Assembly: GCA_030527325.1 (NCBI GenBank)
Contig: JAUNBA010000005.1
Span: 62,001-126,000 of the forward strand
Direction of reading: 5' to 3'
DNA: 64,000 bases
Origin: Slackia sp.
GTDB lineage: Bacteria > Actinomycetota > Coriobacteriia > Coriobacteriales > Eggerthellaceae
The notes beneath the pieces were generated by a model. That model was not told where the DNA came from and made no database searches. It saw only the letters and a list, made by a program, of their open reading frames with translations. Shown here piece after piece: positions 8,117 to 15,905 of the stretch (position 1 is its first letter; the number at the start of each line of letters is the position of its first letter). The position numbers and the translations under genes were made by a program.

Positions 8117-9081
8117 GCGGATCGCGCCGACCTCGGGAAGACCGGGCCGAAAAGACGGGCTCGCGCGGCGCGCGCAAGGAGACGCGCTCGACGAGCGCCG
8201 CCTCTGCACGCGGCGCGAATGCGAACGGGTGCTCTTCGGATCGCGGCGCTTCTCGCGCCTCGTCGTCCGCATCCGCACGTTCGTCGCGCGCTTCGTCTGC
8301 CGGTACAGCCGCGCCGCGTTCCGGCGGCGCGGCTGTACCGGCCGCGGGCCGATCGCGCTCGAGGCAGCGGGAGGCCGAGGAGTCTCGGGCGTCGTCGCGT
8401 TCGCGCGCGCAGGCCGCCGTTCCTGATGAGTCGCGGGGCGGCTCCCGCCCGCGCCGCGGCGTTTTCGCCAGGATGCGTTCGCGGTTCGCGCGCGTGCTCG
8501 CCGTCGTGCTCGCCGTTGCGGCGGTGATCGCCTGCGTCGGCGTGCTTGCGACGCGCCCCGATGCGCCGGCCGTGCAGCGCCCCGACGGGCTGCCCGGCTA
8601 CATCACCGACGAGATGATCGACGCCGCACGTGCCATGCGCGACGAATACGGGCATCCTGCGGGATGCACGCTGGCGCAGATCATCCAAGAAAGCGGCCAG
8701 GGTTCGTCGCTTTCCTTGCTCGCGCAGCGCGACAACAATCTGTTCGGCATGAAGTGGGCCGATTCGTTCGCCGGCAAGCCTGGGGTGGTCGGCTCCGACG
8801 ATTGGCGGACCGACGAGGAATACGGCGGCAAGCCCGTCACGATAACGGGCGCGTTCGTCGTTTTCGAAAGCCATAAGGCGTGCATCGAGTTTCGCTCGAG
8901 CGTGTTTTTGCAGGCGTCCGCGTATGCGGACAACCCCACGATCAAGCGCGCGATCGAGACGAACAACTCGGCATTGATGGCATGGGGTCTGCAGGATGCG
9001 GGCTGGGCTACCGACAGTTCGTACGCCGAGCACCTCATCGCGCTTATGGATCAGTACGACCTGTATCGTTTCGACGCATAG
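8113..9081 (+). CDS. Membrane-anchored GH73 glucosaminidase (peptidoglycan hydrolase)
   Basis: 322 residues. The first about 120 are a low-complexity, Arg/Ser/Ala-rich cytosolic tail. They are followed by one transmembrane helix ('VLAVVLAVAAVIACVGVLA') and then an extracellular GH73/FlgJ-type domain. That domain has the expected catalytic Glu in 'LAQIIQESGQGSSLSLLAQRDNNLFG' and the 'W.t.E...G......aFr.f.s...s..dh' pattern that ends in 'YAEHLIALMDQYDLY'. The family cleaves N-acetylglucosamine-N-acetylmuramic acid bonds. The start overlaps the mfd stop (ATGA). A perfect 19-bp inverted repeat lies inside the coding sequence of the linker (8299-8342). Confidence 0.8.
   Translation: MSGSRRPREDRAEKTGSRGARKETRSTSAASARGANANGCSSDRGASRASSSASARSSRASSAGTAAPRSGGAAVPAAGRSRSRQREAEESRASSRSRAQAAVPDESRGGSRPRRGVFARMRSRFARVLAVVLAVAAVIACVGVLATRPDAPAVQRPDGLPGYITDEMIDAARAMRDEYGHPAGCTLAQIIQESGQGSSLSLLAQRDNNLFGMKWADSFAGKPGVVGSDDWRTDEEYGGKPVTITGAFVVFESHKACIEFRSSVFLQASAYADNPTIKRAIETNNSALMAWGLQDAGWATDSSYAEHLIALMDQYDLYRFDA
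8299..8342. repeat. Perfect 19-bp inverted repeat inside the glucosaminidase gene
   Basis: Arms 8299-8317 and 8324-8342 are exact reverse complements around a 6-base loop, within the codons for the low-complexity N-terminal tail. A coding sequence rarely holds such an arm length by chance, so it may be a small palindromic element or a transcript hairpin between mfd and the glucosaminidase domain. Confidence 0.75.
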
Positions 9082-9221
9082 GGGCGCCGCGCGTTGTGCA
9101 CGATGCCCGTTCGGCAACGCTTGGGAGGCGCATGCCGTTTCACGTCGCGTGCGCACGGCGGCGAGGTTTAGGATGGAAGCGGCCGCAGACGCGCGGTCGA
9201 CATACGGCAGAAAGGGCGGAT

Positions 9222-10019
9222 ATGGCCGACAACGTTATTCAGTTCCCGGTATCCGAAAAGCGCGACGACGCGGACGCGACGGGACGCGTCTACCAGGTGA
9301 AGGCTACCGTTCTTTACACCGATCCCGTCGTATGGCGCCGTTTTCTCATTCCGTCGGACGACACGTGCTTCTTGCTGGGCGATGCGGTGCTCGCCGCGTT
9401 CGATTGGAGCGGCGAATACGGTTTCTATCTGCACAAGGGCGGCTTGTTCTTGGACGATCCGGTGCTCATGCAGCAGGATGCGAAGATGCCGCGCATGAAA
9501 GGCGAGGTGCACAGGCCTGCCGACGATATGCGCATATGCGACGCGGTCAAGCCCGGAGAGAGCATCTCGCTGTTCTACGACATGGAGGATTACTGGGAGG
9601 TGCGCCTTGATGTGGAAGAGGCGCTCGAGGACGACATCGCCCGTTTTCCCTTCATGCCCGTGTGCACGGACGGCGAAAACGCCGCGCCTCCCGAAGGCGT
9701 GGGCGGCACGATCGGCTATGCCGATTTCTGCGCGGTCATGGCGAATCCGAGCGATTCGCGCTATCGCGAGACGCGGGAGTGGCTCGGCTTGCCGCCGGGG
9801 CAGCGCTTCGACCCGACGAGCTTCAGCGCATTCGACGTCAACGCATCGTATGCCATCGAGGCGATCGACGACCACGAAGACGAGTTGCTTCCCGAGAAAG
9901 AAGAGGACGTGCGCGAGCTCTGCAAGATGCTTCTCGCAGAGCGTATGGCGTCGTATACCTGCATGGCGCTCGAAATCGGCGATGCGGGCGCGGGCCGCGC
10001 GGACCGCGGCGATGCGTGA
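9222..10019 (+). CDS. Plasmid pRiA4b ORF-3-like family protein
   Basis: A 265-residue soluble protein. Residues from about 20 to 140 match the pRiA4b ORF-3 (PF07929) pattern: 'YQVKATVLYTDPVVWRRFLIPSDDTCFLLGDAVLAAFDW', then 'YGFYLHKG' and 'SISLFYDMEDYWEVRLDVEE', the counterpart of the usual 'y.YDFGD.W.h.i..e' signature. The family is common and no enzymatic role is established. The acidic C-terminal third varies. The ATG at 9222 follows AAAGGGCGGAT; the frame is open much further upstream through the previous gene, so that extension is rejected. It is probably monocistronic, with a hairpin following at 10030-10080. Confidence 0.75.
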   Translation: MADNVIQFPVSEKRDDADATGRVYQVKATVLYTDPVVWRRFLIPSDDTCFLLGDAVLAAFDWSGEYGFYLHKGGLFLDDPVLMQQDAKMPRMKGEVHRPADDMRICDAVKPGESISLFYDMEDYWEVRLDVEEALEDDIARFPFMPVCTDGENAAPPEGVGGTIGYADFCAVMANPSDSRYRETREWLGLPPGQRFDPTSFSAFDVNASYAIEAIDDHEDELLPEKEEDVRELCKMLLAERMASYTCMALEIGDAGAGRADRGDA

Positions 10020-10029
10020 TGTTCCTGCC

Positions 10030-10080
10030 GCGGGCGTCGGACGATACCCGTAGCGGGAGCATCGTCCGACCCGCCGCTTT
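10030..10080 (+). terminator. Stem-loop after the pRiA4b-like gene
   Basis: GTCGGACGAT (10036-10045) pairs exactly with ATCGTCCGAC (10061-10070). The loop holds a smaller CCCG/CGGG hairpin, and a short run of T follows. It is consistent with a terminator immediately after the stop at 10019. Confidence 0.5.
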
Positions 10081-10117
10081 GCGGCCGCGCGTCGTTTCGG
10101 CGGCGGCCGCGGCGGTG

Positions 10118-10328
10118 CCCGTTCGGAAGTTCGACGCCCGCCAAGATGGCGTCGATGTCGGCGCCATGGGTCGTTCCCGCTGCACTCGCGTTCGATGGCG
10201 GGGTTGATCTGCAGCTCGATGTCGTCGATCTCGAAAAGCAGACTGGAAAGGACGCCGCGTGCCTGATCGAGCAGGGCGTCGGGCTCTTCCGGCGCAGGGG
10301 GGTGCGAATCGTTTTCGCGGTGCGGCAT
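10118..10328 (-). pseudogene. Possible remnant of a small acidic-helix protein gene
   Basis: On the reverse strand an ATG at 10326-10328 opens 48 plausible codons ending in 'LLFEIDDIELQINPAIERE'. A separate stretch, 'GADIDAILAGVELPNG', follows in another frame at 10118-10165, and neither continues sensibly. From memory of the family, helical proteins with 'EIDDIE.QVNP.IE..Y' followed by 'D.DAIEA.LD' exist in Firmicutes and Actinobacteria, sometimes attached to J-domains. If that is right, this is a decayed copy with an internal deletion. It has no clear ribosome binding site. The rest of the 10,020-10,407 gap shows nothing beyond the terminator hairpin. Confidence 0.3.
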
Positions 10329-10407
10329 CCGCCTGCCTGCATATGTTGTCGCGCTCGTATCAAAAGCGTAGGATGGATTCATCTGTTCGAAACCGAGAGA
10401 AAGCACG

Positions 10408-10779
10408 GTGCATACGATGAAACTGGCGATTCCTTCGATGGGCGAAGGCGGTTTGAATGCAGCTCGTTCGGGCCATTTCGGTCACAGCGATTGCTTCACG
10501 ATGGTCGATATCGAAGACGGCGTTATCAAGGAGGTTTCCATCGTGGCCAATCCTCCGCACGAAAGCGGCGGATGCCTGCGCCCGGTGAGCATCCTTTCCG
10601 ACGCAGGCGCCGACGCCATCGTGGCGGCGGGCATGGGCATGCGCCCCATGCAGGGATTCGCGCAGGCGGGCATCACGGTGTATTACGATGCCGAAACGCC
10701 CGGCGTGGGCGATGTGGCCAAGCGCGCCGCGGCAGGCGAGCTGCCCGTCATGGGCGCCGAGCACGCGTGCCGCCATTAA
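10408..10779 (+). CDS. NifX/NifB-type dinitrogenase cofactor domain protein
   Basis: A 123-residue single-domain protein of the Fe-Mo cofactor biosynthesis (NifX/NafY, PF02579) fold. Members bind iron-sulfur or metal clusters and most are not involved in nitrogen fixation. Visible family features are 'HFGHSDCFTMVDIEDG', the 'GGCLRPVSILSDAGADAIVAAGMGMRPMQGF' core and 'AGITVYYDAETPGVGDVAKRAAAGEL', and the protein ends in a His/Cys tail ('GAEHACRH'). A GTG at 10408 (GAGAG upstream) and an ATG at 10417 are both possible starts. No nif gene is nearby. It is convergent with the LOG-family gene. Confidence 0.85.
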   Translation: MHTMKLAIPSMGEGGLNAARSGHFGHSDCFTMVDIEDGVIKEVSIVANPPHESGGCLRPVSILSDAGADAIVAAGMGMRPMQGFAQAGITVYYDAETPGVGDVAKRAAAGELPVMGAEHACRH

Positions 10780-10796
10780 CGAACGCCCGAAGGCTG

Positions 10797-10817
10797 GCCG
10801 CCCGTTTATCGGGCGGC
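10797..10817. terminator. Hairpin between the convergent NifX-like and LOG-family genes
   Basis: GCCGCCCG (10797-10804) pairs with CGGGCGGC (10810-10817), overlapping the stop codon region of the reverse-strand gene. No T-tract is present in either direction, so bidirectional termination is only a suggestion. Confidence 0.4.
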
Positions 10818-11345
10818 TTCGAGCCAGGCTACAAGCGCTGCGGCGTCATCGAAGACGCCGCAGGTCGCGCGCCAGTCGCTTGCATTCAGGCCGCGCGCGC
10901 AGGCGTCGTCGAGCAGTGCGGTAAGCGGCTCGAAGAAGCCGTCCACGTCGAGCAGGGCGCTGAGGGCGTCGATTTCTCCTGCCTTGACGCGCGATATCAC
11001 GCTGAAGAACTCGTCGAAGGTGCCAAGGCCGCCCGGCAGCGTGACGAACGCGTCGGACATGGCGACCATGCGTTCTTTGCGCGCGGATAAATCGGCCGTG
11101 CATTCCTCTTCGATGCCCGCCACCACGGCGCGCCCTTTGGCGCTCAGGCCTTCCGTGGTGATGCCGACGACGCGCCCGCCTTCCGAGACGGCGGCGCGGG
11201 CGACGGCTCCCATAAGCCCCATGTCGTAGCCGCCGAAGACGAGCGTGTGGCCGCGGCGGGCGACGGCGCGCCCGAGCGCGTCGGCGGCGTCGAGATAGAT
11301 GCTGTCGAGGTTGCTCGATGATGAGCAGAAGACGCAGATGTTCAT
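10806..11345 (-). CDS. LOG-family protein (nucleotide 5'-monophosphate phosphoribohydrolase)
   Basis: 179 residues with the Rossmann-like LOG/TIGR00730 fold. The N-terminal 'ICVFCSSSS' and 'GRAVARRGHTLVFGGYDMGLMGAVA' bind the nucleotide, and 'DAFVTLPGGLGTFDEFF' is the diagnostic PGGxGTxxE motif. Family members cleave nucleoside monophosphates to base and ribose-5-phosphate, which releases cytokinins in plants and has been proposed for purine salvage in bacteria. The Arg of the usual 'R...K...' pair is seen in 'LSARKERMV'. The start at 11345 is supported by AAAGGAA. It sits 66 bp downstream of elp3 on the same strand, so the two may be co-transcribed. Confidence 0.85.
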   Translation of the reverse strand: MNICVFCSSSSNLDSIYLDAADALGRAVARRGHTLVFGGYDMGLMGAVARAAVSEGGRVVGITTEGLSAKGRAVVAGIEEECTADLSARKERMVAMSDAFVTLPGGLGTFDEFFSVISRVKAGEIDALSALLDVDGFFEPLTALLDDACARGLNASDWRATCGVFDDAAALVAWLEAAR

Positions 11346-11411
11346 GACGGATTCCTTTCGTATCGCGCCGCGCTTTTCGCGGCGGCTGAGCTGCTGCAAC
11401 GCCGATGATGC

Positions 11412-13274
11412 CTATGCCCTGCGCGCGCCTGCGTTCGACGCCGCGCCCGCTGATTCGGGAGAATCGCAAAGCGCGCGTTTCTGGTAGAGCCCCGCATCGG
11501 CGAATCCGAGTTTGCGGTAGTAGGCGCGCGTGCCGACGGAGCTGATCACGTTGACGGCATCGTAGCCGGCCTCGCGCGCCATGGAGCAGGCGGTTTGCAC
11601 CAGCGTTCGTCCCAAACCAAGATGCTGCGCCCCCTTGCTGGTGGCGTGCAGTTTGGCGACGGCGCCGTACACGTGCACCTCGCGGATCATGGCTTCGCCT
11701 TCGCCGATCGGCAGGTCCGCGCGCGCGGCCACGGCCTCGCGTTTCGGCAACGATAGGCGCAAGAAGCCGGCGATGCGGTTATCGGGAGTGACCCATTGCA
11801 GGAAATGCTCGGTCGATACGGCTGTTTCGTAGGTCACGTCGTCGATCGACAAGTCGGCCACATCGGTGGCGCGGTTGTTGATTTCGCGGTAGCGGATATC
11901 CGACACGCGCCCGCCGCGGTCGGTCTGTTCGATATGGCGCTCCACCATTTGGCGCAGGTTGGTCTTCTTGTTGCCCGCCATGATGTCGCTTGCCGAGATA
12001 TCCCTGATCATGCGCGAGATGCGCATATAGGGCGGCGTGATCAGCGTGTCGTGCGAGAGCACGTCGATCAACTCGTCTTCGGAGTAGGGCCGCCAGCTGC
12101 CGTCTTCGTAATGCGCGACGAGTCCCGTGCCGTCGACGAGCGCGCAGGGATAGATCTTCACCTCGTCGGGCAGATAGCGCGCGTCGGTCACGAAGGTTTC
12201 GTAATCGCGCTTGTCGGCATCGGGCGTGGCGCCGTAGAGGTTGGCCATGAAGTGCGCGTGTATCTTGAAGCCGAACAGCCGCAGCAGTGCGAAGGCCTCG
12301 GCGATGCGTTCGGGGCCGATGCGGCGATTGTTGGCCGCCAGCACGGCGGGGTCGAGGCTCTGGATGCCGATCTGCACCTTGGTGCAGCCGAAGCGGCGCA
12401 GCATGGTGCAGGTGCGCGCGTCGATCGCGTCGGGGCGCGTTTCCACCACCAGGCCCACGACGCGGCTGGCCGCGCACTCGTTTTCGCGCTGCAGGGCTTC
12501 CAATTCTTCCATCGTGGCGCTTTGCATGGCGGCGGCACGCTGCCAGCCTTCGTGGCCGGCGTACAGCTTGCGCACCGCGGCATTGAACGAAGCGCCCCGG
12601 TCGACGGCCTGCTGGGCGTCGCGGGCGAAGGCCGAAAGCGTTTCCCCGTCGCAGGCGATGCCCGCGTTCGCATAGAACGCGCGGCGCTCTCTCACCTGTT
12701 CGACGGCGTCGACGCCGTCGTTGAGGGCACGGAACAATTCGGCGATGAACCAGGTCTGGTATGCGCGCGGGTAATCGGTCCAGGTGCCGCCCAGCACGAT
12801 GAGCTCGATCTTGTCGATGGGATGGCCCATCTGATAGAGCGCGCGCAGACGCGACGCCACCTGCAGATACGGATCGAAGCAGTTGCGTTCGGCGCGCTGG
12901 CAGGCGGGTTCGTCGTGCAGGTAGCTTTTCGGCATGCGCACGTCGTTGGGGCAGTACAGGCAATCGCTGCCGCAGCTCCACGGTTTGGTGATCACCGTGA
13001 TGGTGGCCACGCCCGAAGCAGTGCGTCGCGGCTTCATCTGCAGCGCGGCGATGAGCGCGCGTTCTTCGGCGGCGTCGAGCCCCCATGCCTCCACCGTTTC
13101 GGGCGCGCGTTCTTTGAGCGCGAAGTAATAGGGCAGGAGCTGCTTTTTCGCGAAGTGGTCTTCGTTGTTCGAAAGCCCTTGGTTGTGTTCGTGCAGGATA
13201 CGCGCGAGCACCTTATGGTCCACGTCGGCGCCGCGGCGTATCTCTTCGATGATTTCAAGCAAAATGGTATCCAT
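11412..13274 (-). CDS. elp3: Elp3-type tRNA uridine-34 modification enzyme (radical SAM + GNAT)
   Basis: 620 residues. An N-terminal helical tRNA-binding region precedes a radical-SAM domain with C101-x3-C105-x2-C108 ('SCGSDCLYCPNDVRMPKSY'), 'LIVLGGTWTDYP' and 'VQIGIQSLDPAVL'. A C-terminal GNAT acetyltransferase domain follows, with 'EVHVYGAVAKLH' and 'HLGLGRTLVQTACSMAREAGYDAVNVISSVGTRAYYRKLGF'. Elp3 builds the cm5 group on U34 of tRNA using acetyl-CoA and SAM. In bacteria the stand-alone form is uncommon and replaces a six-subunit Elongator. The start codon lacks a strong ribosome binding site. It is divergent by 36 bp from a Trm9-like methyltransferase, which could act on the Elp3 product. 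Confidence 0.92.
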   Translation of the reverse strand: MDTILLEIIEEIRRGADVDHKVLARILHEHNQGLSNNEDHFAKKQLLPYYFALKERAPETVEAWGLDAAEERALIAALQMKPRRTASGVATITVITKPWSCGSDCLYCPNDVRMPKSYLHDEPACQRAERNCFDPYLQVASRLRALYQMGHPIDKIELIVLGGTWTDYPRAYQTWFIAELFRALNDGVDAVEQVRERRAFYANAGIACDGETLSAFARDAQQAVDRGASFNAAVRKLYAGHEGWQRAAAMQSATMEELEALQRENECAASRVVGLVVETRPDAIDARTCTMLRRFGCTKVQIGIQSLDPAVLAANNRRIGPERIAEAFALLRLFGFKIHAHFMANLYGATPDADKRDYETFVTDARYLPDEVKIYPCALVDGTGLVAHYEDGSWRPYSEDELIDVLSHDTLITPPYMRISRMIRDISASDIMAGNKKTNLRQMVERHIEQTDRGGRVSDIRYREINNRATDVADLSIDDVTYETAVSTEHFLQWVTPDNRIAGFLRLSLPKREAVAARADLPIGEGEAMIREVHVYGAVAKLHATSKGAQHLGLGRTLVQTACSMAREAGYDAVNVISSVGTRAYYRKLGFADAGLYQKRALCDSPESAGAASNAGARRA

Positions 13275-13310
13275 GCGGGTAAGTCTATCGTAGAATTGCG
13301 GGCGATTCTT

Positions 13311-14123
13311 ATGGATACGAAGACCGCTGAAATACTTTGCAAGGTGACGTCCGATTTTTATCGTGCGCAGGCTGCGTCGTTTTCCGCGACGCGTACGGCG
13401 CCATGGCACGGGTGGCAACGCTGCGTGGCCGCGATGACGAAGGCGATGGGCTTTTCGGGCGAGGATGGCTTTGCCTGTGCGAACGGCATGCGCCCGGCGA
13501 TTTCCGTGCTCGATTTGGCATGCGGCAATTTGCGTTTCGAGCGGTATCTTGCAGAGGCGCTGTCGCAGGCAAGCGTGCGAGCCTATGCGGTGGATAGCTG
13601 CGATGAACTGGCTGCTTCGGCGAGTGAGCCGAATATCGCCGTGATATACGAATCATCCGATATCGTAGGCGGTTTGATTGCGGGCGCGCCGTTGTGCGAG
13701 CTGCATCATGCGCCGCAGGTGGATATGGCCGTGTCGTTCGGTTTTTTGCATCACGTGCCTGGGGTCGATTTGCGCGTGCGCGTGCTGAACGGGCTGATCG
13801 ACGCGGTGCGTCCCGGCGGCTGCGTAGCCGTTTCGCTGTGGCGCTTCATGAGCAATCCCGCTTTGGCGGCCAAGGCGCGGACGACGCACGGCAAGGCTCT
13901 TGCGTCGTTGGGCCTTGCGGCGGATTCGCTTGACGAGGGCGATTACCTGCTGGGCTGGAAGGATGTCGAAGACGCCTGGCGCTATTGCCACCATTTTTCC
14001 GACGAGGAAGCCAGCCGCCTTGCGGCGTCGGTGTCGGATCGGGCGCGTCTGATCGATTCGTTCAAAGCCGACGGCCGTACGGATGAGATGAACATCTACC
14101 TGGTGTTTCAGCGTAATTCCTGA
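13311..14123 (+). CDS. Class I SAM-dependent methyltransferase, Trm9-like
   Basis: 270 residues. The N-terminus 'DFYRAQAASFSATRTAPWHGWQRCV' closely follows the pattern at the start of Trm9/ALKBH8-type tRNA methyltransferases ('Y..IA..FS.TR..PW..V'). SAM motif I is 'VLDLACGNLRFERYL' at about 66-80, and 'MAVSFGFLHHVPGVDLRVRVLNGLIDAVRPGGCVAVSLW' resembles the Trm9 post-II/III region. Trm9 methylates cm5U34 to mcm5U34, the step after Elp3, and this gene is divergent from elp3 with only 36 bp between the start codons. The function is inferred from motif pattern plus neighbourhood. A generic small-molecule methyltransferase is the alternative. Confidence 0.7.
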   Translation: MDTKTAEILCKVTSDFYRAQAASFSATRTAPWHGWQRCVAAMTKAMGFSGEDGFACANGMRPAISVLDLACGNLRFERYLAEALSQASVRAYAVDSCDELAASASEPNIAVIYESSDIVGGLIAGAPLCELHHAPQVDMAVSFGFLHHVPGVDLRVRVLNGLIDAVRPGGCVAVSLWRFMSNPALAAKARTTHGKALASLGLAADSLDEGDYLLGWKDVEDAWRYCHHFSDEEASRLAASVSDRARLIDSFKADGRTDEMNIYLVFQRNS

Positions 14124-14231
14124 CGTTGCGCGCGGTGCGCCTTCGTTTTCGAAGCGCATTGTTCGAAAATAGCCCCTTCCCAAAACGAATCGTTTACGGT
14201 AAAGTTGCAAATCGCAATGTGACATTGCCCG

Positions 14232-14322
14232 TTTTATCCAGAGTCGGGTTAGAGAATTGGCTCAATGACCCCGACACCAACCGGCCATAAAGGCACGGTG
14301 GTCCTGCCAATATCGATGAAAG
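14232..14322 (+). ncRNA. SAM riboswitch-like leader (S-box/SAM-I-IV type), copy 1
   Basis: The leader of the gene at 14331 contains TTATCCAGAGTCGGG, CCCGACACCAACC and GGTGGTCCTGCCAA-(n)-CGATGAA. All three blocks occur in the same order and spacing in the leader of metK (31930-32020). The blocks line up with the S-box core (AUC-AGAG, then the ..GGC..GA..CC..CAACC region, then ..AGGUG....CC, then GAU of P1). The P1 3' strand abuts the AAAGGAG ribosome binding site, so control is probably translational. The family is inferred from the metK pairing; no covariance search was possible. Confidence 0.75.
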
Positions 14323-14330
14323 GAGCTCGT

Positions 14331-14732
14331 ATGAACGAGTACATTAATCTTCACGCTGAATTCAAATCCCTGCATTTTCCCGATAAGCCTTTCGGATTCG
14401 TTTCCGCGATGGCGAAAAACTCGCTTGCGCATCAGATGCGCTTTTCGGTCGAGTCTTTGGAAAACAAGCTTGAAAGCCAGGGCGAGCCGCGTGTTCTGCA
14501 ATTCGAAATCGATGAAAGCTCCTGTGAATGCGAAAGCGGCTGGTCTTTGTACGCTAACGGCCGTCTTGCGGCAAGCGGTAGCGTCGCTTTCGCGCGCCAA
14601 TGCTTCGAGCAGGGCGAATGGGAGTTCCGCGATCTGTGCGAGGCGGCCGTGTCCTCATCGAGCGAGGCGCTTTCTCGTGACGAATTCCGCCTTCTTCGCG
14701 CAGCGCGCGCTATCGCCGCGGTAGGCGCGTAA
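14331..14732 (+). CDS. Unknown 133-residue protein under a SAM riboswitch-like leader
   Basis: I do not recognise this protein. It is soluble, with no transmembrane segment and no signal peptide. The N-terminal half is mixed helix/charged ('AEFKSLHFPDKPFGFVSAMAKNSLAHQMRFSVESLENKL'), followed by a beta-rich centre with a Cys pair ('FEIDESSCECESGWSLYANG') and a helical Ser/Ala-rich tail. The ATG at 14331 has AAAGGAG 5 bases upstream; a longer frame starting at 14265 would begin inside the riboswitch and is rejected. The leader matches that of metK, so a role in methionine, SAM or methylation metabolism is likely, but nothing in the sequence names the reaction. Confidence 0.75.
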   Translation: MNEYINLHAEFKSLHFPDKPFGFVSAMAKNSLAHQMRFSVESLENKLESQGEPRVLQFEIDESSCECESGWSLYANGRLAASGSVAFARQCFEQGEWEFRDLCEAAVSSSSEALSRDEFRLLRAARAIAAVGA

Positions 14733-14990
14733 GGAGCGTTTTTTGCCGCGGCGCCTGATGCGGCGAGCGGTTTTCGCGTGCGCGGAGGATTCGGCGCGCG
14801 ATGCGCAGGGGGCGACGGTCCTCGCTCCAGCGCCGATTTCTTATTTCTTATTGATACTCACCATGAATAGTAAATCTCGGCGGCTGCTTCCCCGCGAAGC
14901 GGACGGCCATCTGCGGCCGTCGGCCGGCGTTCGTGCCGAAGCGCATGGACGGCCGGCATGCTGCCATACCAATCGAAGGGCGATGAGCGG

Positions 14991-15695
14991 ATGGATTCCA
15001 TGTACGAGCAGAATATCGTTATAGACCTCGAATTCACAAGGCCGACGGACGAGGAGGTGAAAGCAAGCCTTCCATTCGAGATCATCCAGATCGGGGCCGT
15101 GCGCGTCGATGCGCGCGGGAATAGCCTCGATACGTTCGAGAGCTATGTGCGCCCCTGGTTCGCACGCGATATTTCCCGGGAGGTGAAGCGGCTTACGGGC
15201 ATTTCGCGAGACGACGTGTTCGCCGCCGACCCTCTTGAGCATGTTATGACCCGTTTTCTCGAGTGGGTGGGCAAGGCTTCTACGCGTGTCGTCGCCTGGA
15301 GTGACAGCGATTTCATCCAGCTTTCGCGCGAAACGCGATTCAAAGGAATGCCGTTCGCGCTCGGGTCGCTTTCCTGGCTCGATTTGCAGAAGGTGTGCCC
15401 CCGCTTGATGGGCGTGAACGTGAAAGGGTACGCCATGGGGCTGAGCACCGCCGCCGAGTGGTGCGATATCGAAATCTCGCCCGATCGCCTGCACGGCGCC
15501 CTCTACGACGCCACGGTGACGGCGAAGCTGCTCGCTCGCGTCATGGCGAGCGAGCGGACACCGCGCAAAAAAGCCCTGCCGCGAATCGTGTGCGCTCCTG
15601 ACAAGCGCGAAGTGCTTACGGCGAACATCGGGAGCCGCTTTGCGGAGCTGCTCGATCTTAAGGCCTCGTTGCTTGCCGCAAGTAGCGCCCGTTAA
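14991..15695 (+). CDS. DEDDh-type 3'-5' exonuclease (DnaQ/RNase T superfamily)
   Basis: 234 residues. Exo I is 'NIVIDLEFTRP' (the D and E of DEDD). The Exo II region is 'VVAWSDSDFIQL'. Exo III is 'HGALYDATVTAKLLARVM' with the H-x4-D spacing of the DEDDh class. Stand-alone members trim DNA or RNA 3' ends, so the substrate cannot be specified. The ATG at 14991 is chosen for GAAGGG upstream; a second ATG 9 bases later is possible. It is the last core gene before the lower-GC island. The 258-bp gap before it (14,733-14,990) shows no other gene. Confidence 0.82.
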   Translation: MDSMYEQNIVIDLEFTRPTDEEVKASLPFEIIQIGAVRVDARGNSLDTFESYVRPWFARDISREVKRLTGISRDDVFAADPLEHVMTRFLEWVGKASTRVVAWSDSDFIQLSRETRFKGMPFALGSLSWLDLQKVCPRLMGVNVKGYAMGLSTAAEWCDIEISPDRLHGALYDATVTAKLLARVMASERTPRKKALPRIVCAPDKREVLTANIGSRFAELLDLKASLLAASSAR

Positions 15696-15905
15696 AAGAT
15701 GGTGGAGTGGATTTTGGCATTGATGGAATCGAGGTGCTACGCGATTGCTTCTTATCGGACGGCGGAATAGTTTGGTTCGGGACTTGAATGCGGGAATATC
15801 GGTTGCTGCCGATACAAATGGCACGGACGATGTTGTTTCATTTGTCGATGATGAAACGTTATGGAGTTGCTGAACTAATTTTGATTAGGCAAGAAGGAGA
15901 AAACC

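Noticed and set aside
4955-8278. A 1,107-codon open frame on the reverse strand across mfd
   Set aside because: It is antisense to a gene with complete family motifs, is His/Arg-rich as expected from a GC-rich shadow frame, and has no ribosome binding site or recognisable domain.
11796-13310. Long upstream extension of the Trm9-like methyltransferase frame
   Set aside because: It runs antisense through elp3; the real start is the ATG at 13311, where the family-like sequence begins.
14265-14330. Earlier ATG for the 133-residue protein
   Set aside because: It lies inside the SAM riboswitch-like structure; the ATG at 14331 has the ribosome binding site.
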